From the NCBI RefSeq assembly GCF_900129585.1, contig NZ_FQWF01000009.1, positions 124,001 to 188,000 of the forward strand: a stretch of DNA of 64,000 bases, read 5' to 3'. The notes under the pieces were generated by a model, which did no database searches, was not told the DNA's origin, and saw only the letters and a list, made by a program, of their open reading frames with translations. The translations under genes and the position numbers were made by a program. Below, piece by piece: positions 56,204 through 64,000 of the stretch. This stretch comes from Flavobacterium micromati (GTDB taxonomy: Bacteria; Bacteroidota; Bacteroidia; Flavobacteriales; Flavobacteriaceae). Positions within the stretch are counted from its first letter, which is position 1. Each line of letters opens with the position of its first letter.

Positions 56204-57436
56204 TTAAGAAGCTATTTCTAACCGCTTCAATAAATTTCTGTTTAAAGTTTCTTTCGCATATTCCTCGTTTATTTCTAATGTTTTATCATCAGAACTTGGC
56301 AATTCATACATAGCATCCGTCAAAATTGCTTCGCATAACGAACGCAATCCACGAGCTCCTAATTTATATTCCAATGCTTTATCAACAATAAAATCCAGTG
56401 CTTCTTCTGTGATTGTAAATTCTACTTCATCCATCAAGAACAATTTCTCGTATTGTTTGATTAACGCATTTTTAGGCTGAGTTAAAATTGCTCTCAACGT
56501 TTCTCTATCCAACGGATCCATGTGAGTTAATACTGGCAAACGACCAATAATCTCTGGAATTAATCCAAAATCCTTTATATCTTTAGGAATGATGTATTGT
56601 AATAAATTGTCTTTATCAATGTTATCAACATTTTTTGAAGTAGAATAACCTACGGCTTGACGATTTAATCGTTTCGATATAATTCTTTCGATTCCGTCAA
56701 AAGCGCCACCTGCAATAAACAAAATGTTTTGCGTATTCACTTCAACAAATTTCTGGTCTGGATGTTTCCTACCGCCTTTTGGTGGCACGTTTACAACGGT
56801 TCCTTCTAATAATTTCAACAATGCTTGTTGCACTCCTTCACCTGACACGTCACGGGTTATTGATGGATTATCGCTTTTACGAGCAATTTTATCAATCTCA
56901 TCAATAAATACAATTCCGCGTTCCGCCTTGGCAACATCATAATCTGCCGCTTGTAATAAACGAGTCAAAATACTTTCAACATCTTCTCCTACATAACCGG
57001 CCTCTGTTAACACAGTTGCATCAACAATTGCGAGAGGAACATCAAGCATTTTAGCGATAGTTTTCGCCACTAATGTTTTTCCGGTTCCTGTTTGTCCCAC
57101 CATGATGATATTACTTTTTTCAATCTCAACTTCATCGTCCAGTTGCTGTTGCATCAAACGCTTGTAGTGATTGTAAACTGCAACCGACATTACTTTTTTA
57201 GTTTGGTCTTGACCAATAACATATTGATCTAAGAACGCTCTTATTTCTTTTGGTTTTTTCAAAATTAAATCTCCTACGAGTTTTGAATTCCCGTTAGATT
57301 TTAATTCTTCTAAAACAATTCCGTGTGCTTGTTCGATACATTTATCACAAATATGTGCATTGATTCCAGCTATCAACAAATTGGTTTCTGGCTTCTTTCT
57401 TCCACAAAACGAACATTCTAATACTACTTTTGCCAT
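56204..57436 (-). CDS. clpX: ClpX, ATPase subunit of ClpXP protease
   Basis: Unfolds tagged proteins and feeds them to ClpP. 410 residues. The zinc-binding domain has [10 protein letters not shown] and ICDKCIEQA. Walker A is [15 protein letters not shown], Walker B is [13 protein letters not shown], and the pore loop is in [10 protein letters not shown]; the IGF-type ClpP-contact loop is absent from my reading but the family call is firm. 78 bases after clpP, in the same direction, as in most bacteria. Confidence 0.96.
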   Translation of the reverse strand: MAKVVLECSFCGRKKPETNLLIAGINAHICDKCIEQAHGIVLEELKSNGNSKLVGDLILKKPKEIRAFLDQYVIGQDQTKKVMSVAVYNHYKRLMQQQLDDEVEIEKSNIIMVGQTGTGKTLVAKTIAKMLDVPLAIVDATVLTEAGYVGEDVESILTRLLQAADYDVAKAERGIVFIDEIDKIARKSDNPSITRDVSGEGVQQALLKLLEGTVVNVPPKGGRKHPDQKFVEVNTQNILFIAGGAFDGIERIISKRLNRQAVGYSTSKNVDNIDKDNLLQYIIPKDIKDFGLIPEIIGRLPVLTHMDPLDRETLRAILTQPKNALIKQYEKLFLMDEVEFTITEEALDFIVDKALEYKLGARGLRSLCEAILTDAMYELPSSDDKTLEINEEYAKETLNRNLLKRLEIAS

Positions 57437-57514
57437 CTTTTAAAGGTAGAAACTAGAAATTAGAAATTAGAGTAAAAATTCATGACTCTAACTTCTAACC
57501 TCTAACTTATTTAT
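57437..57514 (-). other. clpP-clpX spacer with imperfect dyad
   Basis: Repetitive DNA: AGAAATTAGAGT and ACTCTAACTTCT form an imperfect inverted repeat around 11 bases. It could fold in the clpP-clpX message and act as a processing site or partial terminator; no function is proven. Confidence 0.4.
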
Positions 57515-58189
57515 TTATTTTCTTACTAAAACCTCATCAATCATTCCATAAGCTTTTGCTTCTTCAGCAATCATCCAATAATCGCGTTCGCTATCCTTGT
57601 GCACTCTATCAAATGTTTGTCCTGAATGTTGAGAAATGATTTCATATAACTCATTTTTCAATTTTAACATTTCACGTAAGTTGATTTCCATATCAGTAGC
57701 AACTCCTTGAGCTCCTCCTGATGGCTGATGAATCATAACTCTTGAATGTGGCAATGCCGAACGCTTTCCTGCAGCACCCGCACATAATAAAACCGCACCC
57801 ATTGATGCTGCCATTCCAGTGCAAATAGTTGCTACATCTGGTTTGATGTATTGCATGGTATCATATATCCCCAATCCTGCATAAACACTTCCTCCTGGAG
57901 AATTCAAATAAATTTGAATATCCTTTGAAGCATCTGCACTTTCAAGGAATAATAATTGCGCTTGAACAATGTTTGCAATTTGATCATCAATTCCTGTTCC
58001 TAGGAATATAATACGATCCATCATCAATCTTGAAAAAACGTCTAATTGTGAAATATTTAACTGACGCTCTTCAATAATATAAGGTGTCATGTTTTTTGGA
58101 GTCATTGCACCTACGATTTTATCGTAATACATTGCGTTTACTCCTTGGTGCTTTGTAGCAAATTTTTTAAATTCTTTACCGTAGTTCAT
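57515..58189 (-). CDS. clpP: ClpP proteolytic subunit
   Basis: Serine peptidase forming two stacked seven-subunit rings. 224 residues. Ser129 in GMAASMGAV and His154 in MIHQPSGGAQG form the active site with an Asp near residue 205. The first about 30 residues are the processed propeptide-like region. Precedes clpX in the same operon. The upstream gap 58190-58539 (350 bases) carries only the tig terminator and AT-rich DNA with no gene. Confidence 0.96.
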   Translation of the reverse strand: MNYGKEFKKFATKHQGVNAMYYDKIVGAMTPKNMTPYIIEERQLNISQLDVFSRLMMDRIIFLGTGIDDQIANIVQAQLLFLESADASKDIQIYLNSPGGSVYAGLGIYDTMQYIKPDVATICTGMAASMGAVLLCAGAAGKRSALPHSRVMIHQPSGGAQGVATDMEINLREMLKLKNELYEIISQHSGQTFDRVHKDSERDYWMIAEEAKAYGMIDEVLVRK

Positions 58190-58450
58190 CTGTAAGTGTT
58201 CTAAGTTTTAATTGATTTCTATTTCTTTTTTTTATATTGCAAAGGTCATTCCTCTTTACAAACAATGTCAATATGTCTTATTTTTTAGCCCAGATAAAAG
58301 TGAAAAGCTTTTTGAAATCGTGTTGCATTTTTTCTTGCAGGAAAAGAGCGACCAGCGGAAGCTCCTTTTCTTGCTTAGAAAAAAGCAAACCCGATGAGAA
58401 AACTTGCAACGATTAGCTGGATTAGCTCCTGAAATTAATTAAAAATAAAA

Positions 58451-58482
58451 GAGCGCCAAAGAAATAATTCTCTTGACGCTCA
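58451..58482 (-). terminator. Terminator of tig
   Basis: GAGCGCCAAA and TTGACGCTC form a 10-bp stem on the minus-strand RNA with G-U pairs, followed by a U-rich tract, about 60 bases after the tig stop. Confidence 0.7.
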
Positions 58483-58539
58483 AATATACTGATTTTATTT
58501 AGCTTTTTTCAATTCCCCCCTTCAAGGGTTAGGGGCTTT

Positions 58540-59865
58540 TTATTCTCCGTAAGAAGCAGCGATAAATTCGTCGTAAGTAACTTCTTTAGTAGTTGGATTT
58601 GCTTTCTCAATAAACAAGTCAAGCATTTTCTCTCCTACCACTTGGTCAGAAAGTCTTTTTACTTCGTCTTGGTTTGACAAAACTCTAGCCACAATTCCTT
58701 GAACTTCTTCGTCAGTTGGATTGGTTTGACCAAATTGTGCCATTTGTTGACGGATATTTTTTGTAGTGAATGCTTTTAAATCTTCAAAAGTAATTTTGAT
58801 TTCGTTAGTAGCCATTGCTCTACCTTCGATTAATTGAAAACGCAATCCTCTTTCTGATCTTACATATTCAACTTCAGCTTCTTCAGGAGACAATTTTTTC
58901 TCTCCTACAGTTTGCAACCATTTTTTCAAGAATTCAGCTGGCAAATCAAATTTGGTGCTTTCGATCAAAAAATCTTGGACATCAGCTAATAATTTTTGGT
59001 CTGCTTGCGTTGCAAATTGTGTTTCAGCATCTTCCTTAATTTTAGCTTTCAATTCGTCAACTGTAGCTACCGTTCCAGCGCCAAAAAGTTTGTCAAACAA
59101 CTCTTGGTTTAATTCTGCTAGTTCAGCTGTATTGATTGCTTCGATAGTAAAATCGACATCAACTTCAATTGTGTGAACGTCATCATGAGCAATTTTCATC
59201 ACGTCCATCAATTGATGTGCATCATCAAATAACCCTTTAGTGTTTACCGTCACAACGTCACCTACTTTTTTACCTACAAAAAGATCAAAAGTCGCTTTGT
59301 CTTTAAAAAGATCCGCAGCAATAGTCGTTGCATTGTTGATTCCTTTTTCTTGGTTTGCAAAAGTTCCAGTAATATCTGAATCTACAGTAACAATTTCTTG
59401 TGGACTTGCAGTTCCAAATTGTTTTTGGATTCTTTCTATTTGACCGTCGATCAATTTATCATCAGCAGTAACTACATATTTTACAACGTCATTCTTACCT
59501 TCTAAGTCTAAAGTAAAGTCAGGAACCAAGCCAATTTCATATTCAAAAACTAATTCTTCAGCATCCCAAGCAAAAGCTTCATTTACTTTAGGAAGTGGCG
59601 TTCCAAGAAGGTTTAATCTTTCTGATTGCACAAAACGCTCTAAAGCTAAATCAACCACTTTTTGAACTTCTTCTTGTTTTATTGCTTTACCGTATTGTTT
59701 TTCAACAAGATCTTTAGGCACAGCGCCTTTTCTAAATCCTTTTACGGTTGCCAAAGGCATTTTTTCATTTATTCTTTTTGCTACTTGACCTTTGTAATCC
59801 ATTTGAACTACTGTCATTACAATTGTCTCGTTTACAGCGTCTGTTGCTACTCTTTTAATATCCAT
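58540..59865 (-). CDS. tig: Trigger factor (ribosome-associated chaperone)
   Basis: 441 residues. The ribosome-binding domain includes the signature-like GFRKGAVPKDLVEKQYG (FRKG). The middle peptidyl-prolyl isomerase (FKBP-like) domain is atypical; the C-terminal chaperone arms contain ANPTTKEVTYDEF and SDQVVGEKML. It binds nascent chains at the exit tunnel. tig, clpP and clpX lie in the usual order, as in many bacteria, although a terminator separates tig from clpP. Confidence 0.93.
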   Translation of the reverse strand: MDIKRVATDAVNETIVMTVVQMDYKGQVAKRINEKMPLATVKGFRKGAVPKDLVEKQYGKAIKQEEVQKVVDLALERFVQSERLNLLGTPLPKVNEAFAWDAEELVFEYEIGLVPDFTLDLEGKNDVVKYVVTADDKLIDGQIERIQKQFGTASPQEIVTVDSDITGTFANQEKGINNATTIAADLFKDKATFDLFVGKKVGDVVTVNTKGLFDDAHQLMDVMKIAHDDVHTIEVDVDFTIEAINTAELAELNQELFDKLFGAGTVATVDELKAKIKEDAETQFATQADQKLLADVQDFLIESTKFDLPAEFLKKWLQTVGEKKLSPEEAEVEYVRSERGLRFQLIEGRAMATNEIKITFEDLKAFTTKNIRQQMAQFGQTNPTDEEVQGIVARVLSNQDEVKRLSDQVVGEKMLDLFIEKANPTTKEVTYDEFIAASYGE

Positions 59866-59899
59866 CTTCTTCTTTACTTTATATTATAATTTCGGACTG

Positions 59900-59907
59900 C
59901 AAAATTA
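59900..59907 (-). promoter_or_regulatory. Promoter of tig
   Basis: Minus-strand TAATTTTG matches TAnnTTTG, with TTG at 59928-59930 giving a spacing of 20. It lies 35 bases before the tig ATG. Confidence 0.6.
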
Positions 59908-60007
59908 TAAAATTTTTGCAAGCCAACCAAGTTTTTTAGCCTCGAACCTTTTGTATTGAATATCAAGCGATTCTAGGTCGTGAAAACAAAAATATTTTGT
60001 TTGTTTT

Positions 60008-60114
60008 GGGCGTGTCCCTCCGTAAAAACTACGGGTCAGGCTGTTCGTTCCCGCTTTTATGTCTTGCCCTGCGGGACAATCCATAAAGAGCTCCCCTTCC
60101 ATCCTTCACGCGAA
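60008..60114. other. GC-rich block with inverted repeats in intergenic DNA
   Basis: Within the 59866-60319 gap this block is visibly richer in G and C than anything around it. It contains the hairpin CCGTA-aaaac-TACGG (60020-60034) and an outer GTCCC/GGGAC pair (60014-60018 and 60073-60077). Open reading frames across it look spurious. It could be a structured RNA or an intergenic element; a family name cannot be given. Confidence 0.45.
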
Positions 60115-60275
60115 GTTAGTACTACAGACACGAATTAAAGTCGAAAAGTAAAAAGTTCTTTTGATGATTTGTAATAATTTTATTATTTCTATATTTGTGA
60201 ATCATTCGCTATCTAGTAGCGACAATGCATCAAAAATTGGGTGGATTCGCGATATGGAGTAGCGGGTATATGGAA

Positions 60276-60290
60276 GTTAGCTGTAATAGC
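60276..60290 (+). repeat. Recurring boundary motif GTTAGCTG, plus strand
   Basis: GTTAGCTGTAATAGC, next to the end of the HAD gene. See the minus-strand copy at 61250-61264 for comparison; it reads GTTAGCTG followed by three bases and TAGC in both. Confidence 0.4.
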
Positions 60291-60309
60291 TTGAAAATTA
60301 TACTCAAAA

Positions 60310-60337
60310 AAAAGCCTTTCTAAACTGAAAGACTTTT
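60310..60337 (-). terminator. Terminator at the end of the HAD gene
   Basis: AAAAGCCTTTC and GAAAGACTTTT pair on the minus-strand RNA (one G-U). The gene stop lies inside the hairpin. Confidence 0.65.
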
Positions 60338-60811
60338 GATAATCGTATTTTTCCACTTCTTAGGCTTAAGAACCTTAATAGCCTGTAAAGCATTTTCTGA
60401 TGTTAAACCAATTGAAGAATTGGTAAGTATTAATTTTTTCTTTAATTCTTCAGGCAAACCATTTAAAGATTTGTCGTCATCTATAATTACAAAATCCTTA
60501 ATATTTTTATGCCGTTTATGCCAAGTCAAAATTTCTTCTTTTCTGTTAGGATAGATCTTTCTAGTTTGTAATTTTTCAATAGAACTAACATCAATTCCAC
60601 GGTTATGAAATATCACTTTCCATTGCTTAGGAGTAAATCTATTTTTGTGCGATGTAGTTAATATAATAGAAGCCTTTGTCCCAGAAATAATTTCCTGCAA
60701 CCCTAATACTGCTCTTGGACTAAATTTATAAAAACCGTCAGATAAACTCTCAACTGATTTCCAAGATGATCCTTGAACCATTACTCCATCTATGTCTAGA
60801 AAAATTAACAT
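60320..60811 (-). CDS. HAD domain protein of the Swiss-Army-Knife RNA-repair type
   Basis: 163 residues. HAD motif I is IFLDIDGVMVQG (Asp nucleophile pair), motif II is ILTTSHKN and motif III/IV is FVIIDDDKSLNG. This compact form with Trp-His-rich EILTWHKRHKNIKDF matches the HAD_SAK type, found in predicted RNA repair systems and phage. It could act on 2',3'-cyclic or 3'-phosphate ends of RNA; the partner ligases are not in the window. The gene starts and ends inside variable DNA and was probably acquired. Confidence 0.8.
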   Translation of the reverse strand: MLIFLDIDGVMVQGSSWKSVESLSDGFYKFSPRAVLGLQEIISGTKASIILTTSHKNRFTPKQWKVIFHNRGIDVSSIEKLQTRKIYPNRKEEILTWHKRHKNIKDFVIIDDDKSLNGLPEELKKKLILTNSSIGLTSENALQAIKVLKPKKWKNTIIKSLSV

Positions 60812-60869
60812 GTTATAAATATATAGACTTTAATCCAATCTAATACAGAAACTTACATTGCTTTAACTT

Positions 60870-61209
60870 TTAATCATAGTCTTTTTGATATCTTCTTAAT
60901 TCCCAAGGCTTATCCCAATCAATGTCATCGACAATTATTGCGGCCCAAGTATACTCATTTTGTGAGACATATTAATTCCTCCTCTTGCGGTTTCGATCTC
61001 GATTTTAAGAATTTGAGAACAAATATATCTATGATGACCTTCAACAATTTTTTCCGTTTCCTACGGTGATTGCAGGGAAATCTCTGCCACTCGCCATACG
61101 CGCATAAATCCTTGCTAATTTTGGAAAACACAATTTATGCTGATTTGGATCAAAATCAAATTTATGTGATTGTAAAAATGCAATTAATATTTCTTTAGTA
61201 AATGCCACT
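60870..61209 (-). pseudogene. Decayed ParB-like domain gene
   Basis: Read on the minus strand: AFTKEILIAFLQSHKFDFDP, then KLARIYARMASGRDFPAIT in one frame; then IVEGHHRYICSQILKIEIET in the next; and TWAAIIVDDIDWDKPWELR in the third. EGHHRY is the family's signature. Two frameshifts (near 61065 and 60960) break it. It has no intact function. A GTG at 61209 would be the original start. Confidence 0.7.
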
Positions 61210-61249
61210 TGATAAATTTTAACAAGTTTAAGATAATTCTTCTATATTG

Positions 61250-61264
61250 CTACCGCAGCTAACA
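61250..61264 (-). repeat. Recurring boundary motif GTTAGCTG, minus strand
   Basis: GTTAGCTGCGGTAGC on the minus strand. Related motifs lie on the plus strand at 60276-60290 (GTTAGCTGTAATAGC) and, weaker, at 62021-62034 (TAGCTGCCATTGCA). The three copies flank the accessory genes. Confidence 0.4.
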
Positions 61265-61435
61265 CACATTTTACGCTATTGCGAATTTTGTGCAAGCCGG
61301 ACGATTTTCTTTTGCAAGAAATATTATATTTAACAGAAAATAATCGGTTCCGAAGCTCGCAACAGCGCAAAACGTGGGGACGTTTCCAAACATTCTACTA
61401 TGACGACAACGTATACAATTTACATCGGAACTTTG

Positions 61436-61903
61436 GATGATAAATAATATCCTGGCATTTTATATAAATATCGAGGTTGGAATAAAGATCACCATGATAG
61501 ATATATTAAAAAGCCTGAAATATATATGGCACTAGCAAGTACATTCGATGATAAAAATGATTGTAAAATCCTTGTAAGATAAGACTTATTAAATAAAAAG
61601 CAAACTATCGATTTTGCGGTTCGATCATCAAAATTAGAACATCCAGAGTTAACACGCTAACAACATAGAAAAGATGCTAGAGATTGGGCAAAGCAAAAAC
61701 TTCTTAAAAACAAAAAATTTATGCTAATTTTCAAGAACATTATTTTAAAGAAGTTGATCAAAGAAGAGGTATTCTTTGTGTAACCGAATTTCCATGTATT
61801 GAAAGAATGTGGAATGAATATGCTAATAACTCAACAGGATTTTTTGTCGGATATAATTCAAGAATAATGTTTGAATTTTTAGGAGGTGGCAGAAAAGTTA
61901 CTT
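61436..61903 (+). pseudogene. Decayed DUF2971 gene
   Basis: Pieces read in order: ILYKYRGWNKDHHDRYIKKP, IYMALASTFDDKNDCK, then after stops RKDARDWAKQKLLKN, then a frameshift and GILCVTEFPCIERMWNEYAN with STGFFVGYN. YKYRG...FDD.ND and ..MWNEYANNSTGFFVGY are the hallmarks of DUF2971. At least three breaks. The 3' end is cut off by a REP-like hairpin. DUF2971 is often in defence or mobile contexts, but its role is unknown. Confidence 0.7.
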
Positions 61904-61905
61904 AC

Positions 61906-61926
61906 GCGCGGATTTACAATCCGTGC
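61906..61926. repeat. REP-like hairpin, copy 1
   Basis: GCGCGGATT, loop TAC, AATCCGTGC: a 9-bp stem with one G-U pair. A 13-base core (ATTTACAATCCGT) recurs at 62036-62048. This looks like the extragenic palindromes of RAYT (REP-associated transposase) families found in Flavobacteria. Confidence 0.55.
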
Positions 61927-62035
61927 TTACAATAATAAGACACAAGAAAACAACTGTATGGCATACAGCAAAAGGGATGACGCCCGTTCCGATAGCCATC
62001 GAAACGAAGCAATGACTATATAGCTGCCATTGCAA

Positions 62036-62048
62036 ATTTACAATCCGT
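62036..62048. repeat. REP-like element, copy 2 (degenerate)
   Basis: ATTTACAATCCGT repeats the core of the hairpin at 61906-61926, 124 bases away. Its left arm is degraded, so it no longer folds well. No gene in 61904-62173. Confidence 0.5.
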
Positions 62049-62173
62049 CCAAAAGGTGCAATTTTAAAAATAGCAGTAATTCCAAAATAAATCTTACTTT
62101 AGCCGCAAATTCCGATCAATAATTAGGACTTTACAAAGCATCTTATTGAAATTTATCATTCAAATTAAATAGA

Positions 62174-62539
62174 TTGAAAACGTATTTAAAATATCTCATT
62201 TCGCTCTTTCTAGCTTTTGGCTTGATGGCTTGTGATTGTACTTTAGATTCTCAATCTAATAAAGCAGCTTACGATCAGGTTTCCTGCGCTCAGGCGAGAG
62301 CAGATTTTAGTAACTTTAAAACATATCGATACAATCAGATAACTTCGTCTGAGAAAACTTCATCGCCAATTCCTTTTACACAGCTAAAATTTAAAGACGT
62401 TTCTAGTCTTCAAATTATGGCGCTACTAAAATTACAAATTACACTTTATCAAAATATTAGGGCAATCAAAGCGCAACAGGCCTTTTTGAACAAAATAATT
62501 ACTTCAAGCAACTACACTTCCAATTTATACATAGCCTAG
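62174..62539 (+). CDS. Small hypothetical lipoprotein
   Basis: 121 residues starting with TTG. A signal peptide of about 19 residues ends in the lipobox GLMAC, so Cys20 should be lipidated. The rest has a Cys pair (CDC, then VSCAQARADF) and a helix QIMALLKLQITLYQNIRAIKAQQ. I recognise no family. No ATG lies close upstream. It stands next to the variable region without a clear partner. Confidence 0.6.
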   Translation: MKTYLKYLISLFLAFGLMACDCTLDSQSNKAAYDQVSCAQARADFSNFKTYRYNQITSSEKTSSPIPFTQLKFKDVSSLQIMALLKLQITLYQNIRAIKAQQAFLNKIITSSNYTSNLYIA

Positions 62540-62617
62540 AAATTCTCTTTCTAAGCATTTATGCAATTCCATGCATAATTATGATAAAACAATGTATAAT
62601 TATATATCATATTCAAA

Positions 62618-62797
62618 ATGTATAAACACAACAACAAAACTCGTTTGGAGAAATCTAAGCAAAAAAGTCATTGGTTTAAAAGAAAACTGATGGTTATTAT
62701 TACTGCATTCATGATTGGAATGGCAAACGGAATGAACACAGGGGATAATTTTGTTCTCAAAAATCAAAATCAAACTGAACAAAACAAGAAAGATTAA
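62618..62797 (+). CDS. Very small single-helix membrane protein
   Basis: 59 residues. A basic N-terminus (KHNNKTRLEKSKQKSHWFKRKL) precedes one transmembrane helix, about residues 24-41 (LMVIITAFMIGMANGM), and a short polar tail with three Asn-Gln pairs. The basic-then-hydrophobic pattern is coherent, and similar small proteins occur in Flavobacteria as I recall. No domain. The start codon follows AAATTCAAA-like AT-rich DNA; the ribosome binding site is not clear. Confidence 0.55.
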   Translation: MYKHNNKTRLEKSKQKSHWFKRKLMVIITAFMIGMANGMNTGDNFVLKNQNQTEQNKKD

Positions 62798-62874
62798 TCT
62801 GAGTACCTTCAAATACTTGTTACAAAATCTAAAATAAGTTAAAGAAAAACGAGTATTCAAATTGAAACACAAAA

Positions 62875-62909
62875 AAACTAAGGCTAAACATAAACTTTAG
62901 CCTTAGTTT
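62875..62909 (-). terminator. Terminator of the 45-residue membrane protein
   Basis: AAACTAAGGCTAAA pairs perfectly with TTTAGCCTTAGTTT around a 7-base loop, followed on the minus strand by seven U; 15 bases past the gene stop. Confidence 0.85.
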
Positions 62910-62924
62910 ATACTTCAAATTAAA

Positions 62925-63062
62925 CTATTTTCTTTTACGATATAAATGAGCAGCAGCTAATACTAACCCAGCAAAAATCAATATTGAAACCCACCAAAAT
63001 AGTGGTAAGCCAAAAAACGAATCCGCATATATTTGCAACTGTACTTTTACTTGACCAATCAT
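62925..63062 (-). CDS. 45-residue single-helix membrane protein
   Basis: 45 residues: MIGQVKVQLQIYADSFFGLP, then a Trp-rich helix LFWWVSILIFAGLVLAAAHL (about 21-40) and the tail YRKRK. It has a good ribosome binding site (AAAGGAT, ending one base before the ATG), and a perfect terminator lies 15 bases beyond the stop, which supports it being real. No family is recognised. It may sit in the inner membrane with the basic tail inside. The gap 63063-63390 (328 bases) before pafA holds only AT-rich DNA and the pafA promoter. Confidence 0.65.
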   Translation of the reverse strand: MIGQVKVQLQIYADSFFGLPLFWWVSILIFAGLVLAAAHLYRKRK

Positions 63063-63363
63063 ATCCTTTAAATTTCAGAACAATTTAAGCAATATTGATT
63101 GATTTTAAATACAATTTGTAGTTAAATAATAATTCATGTTTTCTAGACATTTTAATGTAATTTGATTTGATAGCTGGCTCTATTATTTAGAAATTATCAT
63201 TTATTTATCTATGAATTATTTTTATAAAGATCCATCTACTTAAACACTTTTTACAATCACAACACACTCTTTAATTCAAAACTAATCAAGTTTTAAATTC
63301 TAACGCTACTTCAAAAATTTTACAAGGATTTCAATCTGTATCGACCACATGTCTTTTAAGTTG

Positions 63364-63371
63364 TATTTTTG
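63364..63371 (+). promoter_or_regulatory. TATTTTTG -7 element for pafA
   Basis: Exact TAnnTTTG match 19 bases before the pafA ATG. Confidence 0.6.
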
Positions 63372-63390
63372 TGCCAATAAAAATTAGAAA

Positions 63391-64000
63391 ATGAAAAAAT
63401 TTATAGGGATTTTGGCCATCATCATATCGGTTTCTTTGCAAGCGCAACAGCGACCTAAATTAGTTGTAGGGATCGTGGTTGATCAAATGAAAATGGAATA
63501 TTTATACCGATTTTCAGATGATTATACAGCAAATGGATTTAAAAGATTGATGAATGATGGATATACCTTTCACAATATGCATTATAATTATATGCCAACT
63601 TACACTGCGCCCGGGCACGCAAGTATTTACACTGGCGCAACTCCATCTACTCATGGAATTGTAGGAAATGAATGGTTCAACAAAGCTACCGGCAAAGACG
63701 TTTATTGCACAGATGATATTGATGTTAAAGTAGTAGGTAATGGCTCAGAAAAAGAAGGTGCAATGTCACCAAAAAATTTACTAAGCTCGACAATTACTGA
63801 TGAATTGCGAATGGCAACTAATTTCAAAGGAAAAGTAATTGGCATGAGTATTAAAGACCGTGGCGCAATTTTGCCTGCTGGTCATTTTGCTAACTGGGCT
63901 TTCTGGTACAGCAAAACAGGCGCTTTTATCTCTAGTACTTTTTATGGTACCGAATTGCCAAAATGGGTAAACGATTTTAACCAAGAAAAAAAATATCTAA
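63391..64000 (+). CDS. PafA-type alkaline phosphatase, N-terminal part
   Basis: The frame is open to the window end (about 203 residues). A signal peptide ends LQAQ (about 19). Zinc site Asp31 is in GIVVDQMK, and the nucleophile Thr72 is in PTYTAPGHASIYTG. The Lys/Arg pair that binds phosphate in PafA is in SIKDRGAILPAGHFANWAFW. PafA is a broad calcium-activated phosphomonoesterase of Bacteroidetes; it releases phosphate in the periplasm. A good promoter element precedes it. Confidence 0.93.
   Translation, partial: MKKFIGILAIIISVSLQAQQRPKLVVGIVVDQMKMEYLYRFSDDYTANGFKRLMNDGYTFHNMHYNYMPTYTAPGHASIYTGATPSTHGIVGNEWFNKATGKDVYCTDDIDVKVVGNGSEKEGAMSPKNLLSSTITDELRMATNFKGKVIGMSIKDRGAILPAGHFANWAFWYSKTGAFISSTFYGTELPKWVNDFNQEKKYL

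Noticed and set aside
59905-60102. 65-codon minus-strand frame in the GC-rich block
   Set aside because: No domain, biased composition, and the block looks structured rather than coding.
60276-61264. Calling the GTTAGCTG motifs integron attC sites
   Set aside because: The core does not match GTTRRRY and there is no integrase in the window, so I list them only as recurring motifs.

Overview
The window looks like a chromosomal segment from the Bacteroidetes, most likely Flavobacterium or a close relative. The DNA is AT-rich, and many genes are preceded by a TAnnTTTG promoter element while Shine-Dalgarno sequences are mostly absent. The proteins point the same way: a type IX secretion (T9SS) Plug protein, a gliding-type C-terminal sorting domain, a PafA-type phosphatase, an S46 dipeptidyl-peptidase and an HPPK-deoxynucleoside kinase fusion. 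Most of the window is ordinary core genome. Accessory or decaying DNA is confined to a few spots.

Layout. 1-4.3 kb: end of a DUF5916 outer-membrane protein, gpmI, and a secreted leucine-rich-repeat protein. 4.4-9.6 kb: a four-gene operon of TetR regulator, ABC protein with a badly degenerate ATPase, HlyD adaptor and TolC channel. 9.6-22.6 kb: map, a GxxExxY pseudogene, a methyltransferase, a SNF2 helicase, an M16 protease, T9SS Plug, apaG, pruA and rsmG. 22.7-31 kb: desaturase, aspartate aminotransferase, a four-helix-bundle stress protein, purT with a DUF6370 partner, an unrecognised membrane protein, fabD, and a decayed toxin-antitoxin pair. 31-37.3 kb: envelope sugar genes galE, a DegT aminotransferase and waaA, then an acetyltransferase and DPP11. 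37.4-39.4 kb: a small Thr/Val lipoprotein, a DUF1508 protein, two identical tandem GIY-YIG nuclease modules built around tRNA-Leu 3'-end remnants, then intact tRNA-Leu(UAA) and tRNA-Gly(GCC). 39.4-55.3 kb: mutS, DUF1573, a TrmH-family methyltransferase, a lectin-like T9SS substrate, folK-dNK, sppA, AsmA, DUF2797, GH3 and serB. 55.4-59.9 kb: a toxin-antitoxin pair whose toxin needs a -1 frameshift, then clpX, clpP and tig. 59.9-62.2 kb: a variable region with a GC-rich block, a HAD RNA-repair-type protein, ParB-like and DUF2971 pseudogenes and REP-like hairpins. 62.2-64 kb: a small lipoprotein, two very small membrane-protein genes and the start of pafA.

How the genes fit together. tig, clpP and clpX form a protein-folding and degradation block. 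galE, the DegT aminotransferase and waaA serve lipopolysaccharide or surface-sugar synthesis. Plug belongs to the T9SS; the CHU_C-tailed lectin protein is a predicted T9SS substrate. The most unusual observations are the tRNA-Leu-anchored tandem GIY-YIG modules, the in-phase slippery heptamer in the toxin gene, the degenerate ABC ATPase and the recurring boundary motif of the 60-62 kb variable region.
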